A DNA stretch of 64,000 bases from Bermanella sp051277445 (lineage in GTDB: Bacteria; Pseudomonadota; Gammaproteobacteria; Pseudomonadales; Oceanobacteraceae): contig JBNMQC010000002.1 in NCBI GenBank assembly GCA_051277445.1, positions 62,001-126,000 of the forward strand, written 5' to 3'. Numbering within the stretch: the stretch's first letter is position 1; each line of letters begins with the position of its first letter. The notes under the pieces were generated by a model. It did no database searches. It had not been told where the DNA came from and saw nothing but the letters and a program-made list of their open reading frames with translations. The position numbers were made by a program, and so were the translations under genes. This document shows positions 42,375-47,969 of this stretch, piece after piece.

Positions 42375-42628
42375 ACGAAATAGCGCTTGAAAAAGGTGAT
42401 AATCAGAAAAGAGTACTAGTACTAAAAAAGATAAGTAAATGAATGGGTTGGAGGTATGGAAATGTTTTGTTGCGACGCAAAAAAAGGGACGACATATTTG
42501 CCAAAGCGGGCTGGATGCCCCATGATTGCTGCCATATAAAAAAGGAGAGGCGTGAAATGCCCCGGCAAACACGTCACCGATAAAAAGCGTCATGCGACGT
42601 TGAATAAACTGTTATGAGTAAGTAAGAG

Positions 42629-42913
42629 ATGAAGCTCTACGATCAAAAAGGTAGCTGGGGTGTCACCATATCGCTAGAACAAGTCGATGAAATTGCTTGC
42701 GTAGCTTCAGCCGAAGAAGACGACTTTACTATCGAGATAACTTCGCTTGAGATAAATGTAGAAGTAAGCACTATAAAAAACGAAAAGGCTCTTAATGTTT
42801 GGGTTTACTTTGGCTCTAACCTAGAAGCTGAAAAATACAAACTAGACCCTAGAGAAGTAAAAGGTTTTATTCGGCAACTAAAGGCAAATGGTAATGTTCA
42901 AAGTAACTCATAA
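42629..42913 (+). CDS. Integron cassette 1: hypothetical protein, 94 residues
   Basis: A small acidic soluble protein with an alternating strand pattern (WGVTISLEQVDEIACVAS, FTIEITSLEINVEVSTI, ALNVWVYFGS) and a C-terminal helix (DPREVKGFIRQLK). No family is recognised. The start follows AAGAG and lies 12 bases after a GTTATGA box, the short leader typical of gene cassettes. Its stop codon lies inside the left end of the attC hairpin. It probably depends on an outside promoter. Confidence 0.65.
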   Translation: MKLYDQKGSWGVTISLEQVDEIACVASAEEDDFTIEITSLEINVEVSTIKNEKALNVWVYFGSNLEAEKYKLDPREVKGFIRQLKANGNVQSNS

Positions 42914-42985
42914 CCAGGCCAGCCAGCATCGCTCCCTGCGGTCGCTGGACCTCGTTTCACTCGGCCGCTGCTGGCGGCGTTATAT
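42908..42985 (+). mobile_element. attC site 1 (canonical core)
   Basis: A 78-bp site running from TCATAAC (42908-42914, R'' box) to GTTATAT (42979-42985, R' box). Inside, GCCAGCCAGCA pairs with TGCTGGCGGC with one extrahelical base, the bulged stem expected of attC. The core triplet is GTT, as integrase needs. Confidence 0.78.
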
Positions 42986-43002
42986 GAATAAAGGAAAGAA
43001 CA

Positions 43003-43353
43003 TTGATTAAGAAAATCATACTATCAATAATTTTGATTTTAGTTATTGGAGCAGCTGGCGGCTACTTTCACTTAAGTAACGAAATGGAAAAAGCTTTCCC
43101 TGAATTAATGTCTGCATCTAGCTCACTCATGCAAGATGCCTGTAAACAAGAGCAGGCTTGTATTGAAGCTATATCAACCTTCTTTCCAGAATGTAGTACT
43201 AAATTTTCCGTTGAGTATTCAGGTTTTCTTTCTTTTCAAGATGACTATATGAGACACATGATCAACACATACAATTGCATTAAAGACGAATCTTCTCTAG
43301 ATTTACCTAGCTTACTAGATCATTTTATGAAGGAAAAATACGGTGAGCTTTAG
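43003..43353 (+). CDS. Integron cassette 2: single-pass membrane or secreted protein
   Basis: A 116-residue protein with a TTG start placed by AAGGA seven bases upstream. The N-terminus (IKKIILSIILILVIGAAGGYF) is a membrane anchor or uncleaved signal. The outer part contains five cysteines (DACKQEQACIEAI, FPECSTKF, YNCIKD), which could form disulfides in the periplasm. No family is recognised. It lies 17 bases after the GTT core of attC1 and ends just before attC2. AT-rich, unlike the flanking chromosome. Confidence 0.68.
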   Translation: MIKKIILSIILILVIGAAGGYFHLSNEMEKAFPELMSASSSLMQDACKQEQACIEAISTFFPECSTKFSVEYSGFLSFQDDYMRHMINTYNCIKDESSLDLPSLLDHFMKEKYGEL

Positions 43354-43356
43354 TTC

Positions 43357-43432
43357 ATATAACAAGCTTGGGGTACATCGCTTCGCTGGACTTCAGTTGC
43401 TTCGCAACTTCAGCCGCAGGCAAGGGCTTTAT
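43357..43432 (+). mobile_element. attC site 2 (altered core triplet)
   Basis: Left box ATATAAC (43357-43363), right box GCTTTAT (43426-43432), about 76 bp. The centre folds as CAGTTGC-TTCG-CAACTTCAG. The right core reads GCT instead of GTT, so the site may be poorly recombined. Box boundaries are less certain than for attC1. Confidence 0.6.
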
Positions 43433-43450
43433 CTTTTCATGGAGATTTGA

Positions 43451-44449
43451 GTGTTACGAAATAATGTATTTGATAACGCAAAGTTGTTAATGATCTTTCT
43501 TGTTGTTTTTGGGCACCTTATTGAACCAATTGTCAATCAAAGTGAAGTAATAAAAATAATATATAAATCTATATACTCAGTTCACATGCCTGTTTTTATT
43601 ATTTTAGCAGGAGTATTTACAAAACTAGATGCATCTCAAAGGATAATATTAAAAAACATAAAATCCCTAATTGTTCCATTTGTAGTTTTTACCATTTTAT
43701 ATGAAATATTTAACATTTTAGCTACTGGAAAAATTAGTAATTACAGCTTAAATTGGCAGCCATATTGGATTCTGTGGTTTTTGTTCAGTATGTTTATTTG
43801 GAAAACTACTCTTCCAATAATTATGCAATTTAAATTCCCATTAATACTCAGCATAGTGATTTCATTGTGCGCAGGGTATGTTAGTGATGCTGGATATTTT
43901 TTAGCTATATCTAGAACTCTCTACTTTTTTCCGTTCTTCGTTTTGGGCTATAAATTAGGTTCATCTTTATTATCAAATAACTTTTTATTAAAAATACCAA
44001 GGGTAATATATTTTATTATTTTGTTGGTGAATATTTTGTTTTTCTGGGTGTTTAGCGACCTTCCACATCAATGGCTATATGGTAGTTTTTCGTATAGTCG
44101 AATAGGTGATGTAGAGTGGTTTTCTTTTATTATTCGCTCAATCTTATATTTTGTCTCAGTTATATCGTCGATTGCTATTTTGATGCTCATACCAAACTAC
44201 CATTCTGCACTATCAATACGTGGTCAAAACTCACTGTTTGTTTATGTTTGGCATGGTTTTTTTGTTAAAGTCGGAATGTATTTTGGAGTTATGCAAATCT
44301 TAAGTAATTTATCTAATGCACTAGCATTGGTTACTTTGTTTATATCCGCAATCCTAATTACGGCTCTGTTATCAAGCGCCTTTATGGCAAACATTACAAA
44401 TAGGTTTCTATTAGTGCCCGCTCAGAGGTTATTGCTAATTAAAAGCTAA
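43451..44449 (+). CDS. Integron cassette 3: acyltransferase family 3 membrane protein
   Basis: A 332-residue membrane O-acyltransferase with a GTG start six bases after GGAG. About ten hydrophobic helices are visible. Family marks are VFGHLIEP in helix one (catalytic-type His), SVHMPVFIILAGVF, and a C-terminal FVYVWHGFF. Such proteins transfer acetyl or other acyl groups to sugars of lipopolysaccharide, capsule or exopolysaccharide. The gene is strikingly AT-rich compared with the flanking chromosome, a sign of transfer. Being in a cassette, it could change surface antigens or phage receptors. Confidence 0.85.
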   Translation: MLRNNVFDNAKLLMIFLVVFGHLIEPIVNQSEVIKIIYKSIYSVHMPVFIILAGVFTKLDASQRIILKNIKSLIVPFVVFTILYEIFNILATGKISNYSLNWQPYWILWFLFSMFIWKTTLPIIMQFKFPLILSIVISLCAGYVSDAGYFLAISRTLYFFPFFVLGYKLGSSLLSNNFLLKIPRVIYFIILLVNILFFWVFSDLPHQWLYGSFSYSRIGDVEWFSFIIRSILYFVSVISSIAILMLIPNYHSALSIRGQNSLFVYVWHGFFVKVGMYFGVMQILSNLSNALALVTLFISAILITALLSSAFMANITNRFLLVPAQRLLLIKS

Positions 44450-44542
44450 CAAGCTGTTAAACAAGGACAAAAAACAGTTAGTTTTGCTCCTTCGTCGCTA
44501 ATTTTAACCAACTGTTTTTTGCCTGTTAACAGGGCGCTATAT
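44444..44542 (+). mobile_element. attC site 3 (long stem, altered core)
   Basis: Left box AGCTAAC (44444-44450), right box GCTATAT (44536-44542), 99 bp. CAAAAAACAGTT pairs with AACTGTTTTTTG, and CTGTTAA with TTAACAG outside it, giving one of the strongest hairpins in the window. The overall look is that of attC sites in marine gammaproteobacterial integrons. The right core is GCT rather than GTT. Confidence 0.75.
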
Positions 44543-44601
44543 TCACCTGGAATTTGTGGGTAATTTATCCCTTATGTATCGGACAAGGAAGTGGTGAGTC
44601 G

Positions 44602-45147
44602 ATGATGAAGTATTTTAAAATTCCTGAGTTTCTTTTTGACGTGTTCGGGGAGAAACAATCACTATTGGAAGTTGGTTGCACGTTAATCTTTGCTTTAGCT
44701 GGTAGTTGGGTGGTTTACTTAGTTGCTGGCATGGAGCTAGACAACTGGAAATCAATTTTAGCTTTCCTGGTCATCGCCGATGTACTGGCAGGTTGTATTG
44801 CTAACTTCAGCTATGGAACAAATGAATACTATTCGCAGCGTCCAAAAAACCGCCTTATATTCATTGCTATCCATGTGCATATTTTAGTTATCGCTTGGCT
44901 GCTATCTGAGCCGCTTGATAGTGCAATGATTATCTGGGGTTACACGATAGTATCAGCATGTGTAGTTAATGCTTTGAAAGGGAAGCGGATTCAATGCTTT
45001 ATTGCTGCGAATTTAATGTGTTATGGCATATTGTTGCTAATTTATTTGCCGCTTTCAAATTGGTTTCTGATGGTTAGTGTGTTCTTTTTAATTAAGGTGC
45101 TATTTAGTTTTTCAGTCGATCACTTTGGTAAGCAGGTTGAAAGGTAG
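44602..45147 (+). CDS. Integron cassette 4: multi-pass membrane protein of unknown function
   Basis: The start is put at the ATG at 44602 (MMKYFKIPEF) because GGTGAG lies just upstream; the frame opens 16 codons earlier. The 181-residue product has five hydrophobic segments (about 28-45, 52-70, 92-105, 112-130, 145-170). Between segments two and three, NFSYGTNEYYSQRPKNR forms a polar loop with several tyrosines. No family is recognised. AT-rich like its cassette neighbours, and flanked by attC3 and attC4. Confidence 0.68.
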   Translation: MMKYFKIPEFLFDVFGEKQSLLEVGCTLIFALAGSWVVYLVAGMELDNWKSILAFLVIADVLAGCIANFSYGTNEYYSQRPKNRLIFIAIHVHILVIAWLLSEPLDSAMIIWGYTIVSACVVNALKGKRIQCFIAANLMCYGILLLIYLPLSNWFLMVSVFFLIKVLFSFSVDHFGKQVER

Positions 45148-45157
45148 AGTGCCGTGC

Positions 45158-45253
45158 ATATAACAAAGCGTTTAAGGGAGACTCCAAACACTTGCCGGTT
45201 TCGCTTAGCGCAAGTATGGCCAGTGCTTGTCACATATTAGGCCAGCGTAATAT
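45158..45253 (+). mobile_element. attC site 4 (end of the array, altered core)
   Basis: Left box ATATAAC (45158-45164) followed by AAAGCG, the opening seen in VCR-like sites; right box GTAATAT (45247-45253). The two ends are complementary but for one base. GTTTAAGGGAG-A-CTCCAAAC folds on the left arm. The core reads GTA. No further attC follows, so this closes the array. Confidence 0.58.
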
Positions 45254-45384
45254 CGTAAATAGGTAACTCTGCCAGATTTGCTAGAAGGTGCTTTACTAGC
45301 GATATCATCTGTTGTTCCTCATACGTCATGGGTGTCTAGATTCATTCCCACAACTAACCTGAAGGCATTAACGTAAATGCTAGG

Positions 45385-45409
45385 CGCAATGAATGAATCA
45401 TTCATTGCG
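45385..45409. promoter_or_regulatory. Long palindrome upstream of the methyltransferase gene
   Basis: CGCAATGAATGA and TCATTCATTGCG are exact inverted copies around one base. There is no T run, so it is not a terminator. It may be an operator for the gene starting at 45466, or the chromosomal edge mark of the accessory region. Confidence 0.4.
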
Positions 45410-45465
45410 TTGCGGCTAAAATCCAGACAATCTTAATGGGTTATTTTATTGAAAGGTGTGACCCT

Positions 45466-46101
45466 ATGCTGTCTTATGTTGGTGCTTATTTTTACGACAA
45501 AATCATGCGGGCCACGGAAGAAGCCTGTTTAATTGAATGGCGACGGGATTTATTAAAACAGGTGCATGGCCATGTTTTAGAAATCGGCGCGGGCACCGGA
45601 GCCAGTTTGGGGCTTTATCCTCAAAATATGGATATTCAATTACACCTAGCCGAGCCGGATGAGCACATGCGTGCTCAATTAGTGAAAAAGCTGGCCGATT
45701 CACATTTTATTGATGCAAGGGTGTTGTCTTGCAGTGCCGAGAGCATCGACAGCGAAGACAATATCTATGATTTTGTGTTTGTCTCCTTGGTCTGCTGCTC
45801 GGTTAATGATGTATCCAAAGCACTGGGGGAAATCAAACGGGTATTGAAACCTAACGGGCGGTTATTGTTTCTAGAACATGTGGCGGCCCCTGAAGGCTCT
45901 CAGCGTCGCATGTGGCAAAATGTATTGAATGGACCATGGGGCAAACTGGCTGGCAATTGTCACTTAAATCGTGATACCGAAAATAGCTTGCTAGATGCTG
46001 GGTTTACGCTTGAACAGATCACTCGTGAAAGCCTGCGAAAAGCCATGCCCTTAGTGCGCCCAAGTATCCGTGGTGTGGCAACAGTCAGTCAAGCCAGCTA
46101 G
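45466..46101 (+). CDS. Class I SAM-dependent methyltransferase
   Basis: A 211-residue protein; the ATG at 45466 is preferred since AAAGG lies eight bases upstream, although the frame opens ten codons earlier. SAM motif I reads VLEIGAGTGASLGLYP, motif II lies at LAEPDEHM, and IKRVLKPNGRLLFLEHV is the usual motif III. The N-terminus (FYDKIMRATEEACLIEWRRDLL) and the HLNRDTENSLLDAGF segment resemble the METTL7/phospholipid-type methyltransferases. It sits at the chromosomal edge of the cassette array and looks like a resident gene in base use. The substrate is unknown. Confidence 0.82.
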   Translation: MLSYVGAYFYDKIMRATEEACLIEWRRDLLKQVHGHVLEIGAGTGASLGLYPQNMDIQLHLAEPDEHMRAQLVKKLADSHFIDARVLSCSAESIDSEDNIYDFVFVSLVCCSVNDVSKALGEIKRVLKPNGRLLFLEHVAAPEGSQRRMWQNVLNGPWGKLAGNCHLNRDTENSLLDAGFTLEQITRESLRKAMPLVRPSIRGVATVSQAS

Positions 46102-46165
46102 AAACAATCTATTCTCAGGCGTTCATCGTACAAGGGTTACCTGTTTTAAATATTAAGGTTTGGGT

Positions 46166-46384
46166 GTGAATAAAATAAACAGTAAAAAATTACGCAACAG
46201 TAAGTGGACGGCCCTTAAACCCACTCATAAAGAAAAGCATTTTTTGATCACTGAGGTTGAGTACGATGAAGAGGGCAATGTGATCGAGTGTATCTTAGAA
46301 GCGGTCATGACTAAGCGAGAACAAGCCATTGATTGGCGGGACTTAAGTGACGACACTATTTGGGCGCAAGGCTGGAAATATTAA
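46166..46384 (+). CDS. TIGR02450 family Trp-rich small protein
   Basis: A 72-residue protein with a GTG start seven bases after AAGG. It matches the small Trp-rich family: NSKKLRNSKWTALKPTHKEKHFLITEVEYDEEGNV style, ending with DWRDLSDDTIWAQGWK. Three tryptophans sit at fixed places. The function is unknown. It lies 64 bp after the methyltransferase gene. Confidence 0.85.
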   Translation: MNKINSKKLRNSKWTALKPTHKEKHFLITEVEYDEEGNVIECILEAVMTKREQAIDWRDLSDDTIWAQGWKY

Positions 46385-46466
46385 TCAGTTGGTAATTATT
46401 TAATTCAGGATTTTATCCTAATAAAACTTCGTTAAGATACATTAAGTTGATCACGAGCAGATTAAA

Positions 46467-46799
46467 ATGAAACTATTACAGTTACTACTGATTTCGATTC
46501 TTCTGATATTGGGTATTTATACTGGATTGGTGGGGGTGAATCATGGATGGAATTTGATTCCCATTTTTTTTGACAATATTCAAGAGGTTACATGGTCAGG
46601 TCAATTTAATCTCGACTTCATGTTCTTTTTATTGTTATCGGCTTTATGGACCGCGTGGCGAAATAACTTCACACCTAAAGCCTATGCTTTATCGATAACC
46701 GCATTTTTCTTTGGGATTATGTTTTTAGCTCCCTATCTTTTATGGTTGATTCATCAATCTAAAGGTGATTTAAAAGTTATGTTAGTAGGCAATAAATAA
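46467..46799 (+). CDS. Small membrane protein of unknown function
   Basis: A 110-residue protein with three hydrophobic segments (about 3-24, 48-66, 73-96). The second ends in WTAWRNN and the third contains FFFGIMFLAPYLLWLI, an arrangement reminiscent of DUF2834, though I would not assign it. No strong ribosome site is present. AT-rich. A terminator follows, shared with the convergent ilvE. Confidence 0.6.
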   Translation: MKLLQLLLISILLILGIYTGLVGVNHGWNLIPIFFDNIQEVTWSGQFNLDFMFFLLLSALWTAWRNNFTPKAYALSITAFFFGIMFLAPYLLWLIHQSKGDLKVMLVGNK

Positions 46800-46837
46800 G
46801 TTCGCTTAAATAAATTATAAATAGATATACTTGAAAC

Positions 46838-46877
46838 AAAAAAACCGCTTATGCCATAAGACATAAGCGGTTTTTTT
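46838..46877. terminator. Bidirectional terminator between the small membrane gene and ilvE
   Basis: AAAAACCGCTTATG pairs with CATAAGCGGTTTTT, with A/T runs on both sides. It serves both genes. Confidence 0.9.
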
Positions 46878-46894
46878 ATGGGACTGAGTTGGCT

Positions 46895-47890
46895 TTAAAC
46901 CTGAGTTAACCAACCAAACTTATCTTCTGCGCGACCCCATTGAATATCATTCAAGGCTTGGCGCAGTTTCAATGTGGTTTCGCCCGCTTCGCCTGAACCC
47001 ACGGTAATTTCTTCGCCGTTATGAATCAAGGTGCCTACTGGTGTGAGTACCGCAGCGGTACCAGAAAGGGCGGCTTCTGTGCCAGGTTTTTGTGCGCGTT
47101 CAATTAATTCGTCAACGGTGAAGTTGCGTTCGGTGACGGTCATGCCCATGTCGCGTGCGATGGTGAGAATCGAGTCACGGGTGATGCCGTGTAAGAACGA
47201 GGCATCCAATGCTTTGGTGATGATCTCGTTGCCGTCGATCAAAATAAAGTTAGCCGCACCGGTTTCTTGTACGTCGCCATTAGGGCAGAACAGTACTTGG
47301 TCGGCGTTGTTTTCTTTACGAGCGCGGGCGATTGGGCCTAGTGCGCTGGCGTAGTTGCCGCCGCTTTTAATCATACCCATGTGAGAGGCACAGCGAGCGC
47401 CGTTCTCTTCAAGTAGTAAACGTAATGGTTTAACACCGCCAGCAAAGTAATCGCCTACGGGTGAAAGCAGTACGTATAAAAGCGACGTTTCAGAAGACAC
47501 GGCCGCTTTGCCGATGCTTGGTTCGGTGCCAATGTGCGTTGGGCGAATGTACATGGAGCCCGGTGCGCTCGGTACGTCGTTGGCATAGAGTGCAACAATG
47601 TCTTTAATCATTTGGCTGAGCTGATCTTTGTTGATTTCTGGAAGAAATAACAAGTCCGTGCTTTGAGCCATGCGCTGGATGTTGGCATCCATGCGGAAAA
47701 TTTTCACGCTGCCGTCTTCGTGTTTGAAAGCTTTTAAGCCTTCAAAACAGGTGCTTGAGTAATGTAAGACATGGGCGCCTGGGTGCAGAGTTAGAGCGTC
47801 TGAGGCGACCATGCTGGATGGCGTCCAAGCATGGTTTTCGTATGTTGCTAATGCCATTTTCGGCATGAAAACGGTTCCAAATGCGGCCAT
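46895..47890 (-). CDS. ilvE: Branched-chain amino acid aminotransferase
   Basis: A 331-residue fold-type IV PLP enzyme carrying out the last step of valine, leucine and isoleucine synthesis. Recognised by HYSSTCFEGLKAFK, SMYIRPTHIGTEPSIG, the PLP-Lys segment GMIKSGGNYASAL and the phosphate-binding GTAAVLTPVG. Length and the N-terminal SSMVASDALTLHPGAHVLHY place it in the longer BCAT (type II-like) group rather than the 308-residue enterobacterial IlvE. It stands alone, separated from ilvD by 42 kb. Confidence 0.95.
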   Translation of the reverse strand: MAAFGTVFMPKMALATYENHAWTPSSMVASDALTLHPGAHVLHYSSTCFEGLKAFKHEDGSVKIFRMDANIQRMAQSTDLLFLPEINKDQLSQMIKDIVALYANDVPSAPGSMYIRPTHIGTEPSIGKAAVSSETSLLYVLLSPVGDYFAGGVKPLRLLLEENGARCASHMGMIKSGGNYASALGPIARARKENNADQVLFCPNGDVQETGAANFILIDGNEIITKALDASFLHGITRDSILTIARDMGMTVTERNFTVDELIERAQKPGTEAALSGTAAVLTPVGTLIHNGEEITVGSGEAGETTLKLRQALNDIQWGRAEDKFGWLTQV

Positions 47891-47969
47891 TACCTATTCC
47901 TAATCGTGTATTCGGGCGACGGGTTAGGACGCCCTTATTCTATTTTGTTTGAGGCAGCTTGTCTGAGTC

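Larger units (their letters stand above)
41989..42610. other. Gene-poor repeat-rich stretch upstream of the integron cassettes
   Basis: I find no credible gene here. The stretch contains a REP-like palindrome, a hairpin of GAAAAAAGC-A-GCTTTTTTC (42239-42257), a perfect 11-bp inverted repeat (42292-42302 and 42364-42374), and twelve-base direct repeats GTCATACGACGT / GTCATGCGACGT at 42357 and 42589. An 82-codon frame on the minus strand (42345-42593) spans the two direct repeats, but it has no ribosome site and odd composition. It ends next to GTTATGA (42611-42617), which could be the right half of an eroded attC or attI. Confidence 0.5.

Noticed and set aside
42345..42593. 82-codon frame on the minus strand with hydrophobic composition
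   Set aside because: No ribosome site, unusual Phe/Cys/His-rich composition, and it spans the two direct repeats. More likely a chance frame in a repeat element.
42611..42617. GTTATGA as the right end of a fifth attC or an attI
   Set aside because: No matching left box with a complementary arm could be found within 130 bp, so it is noted only as a lone half-site.
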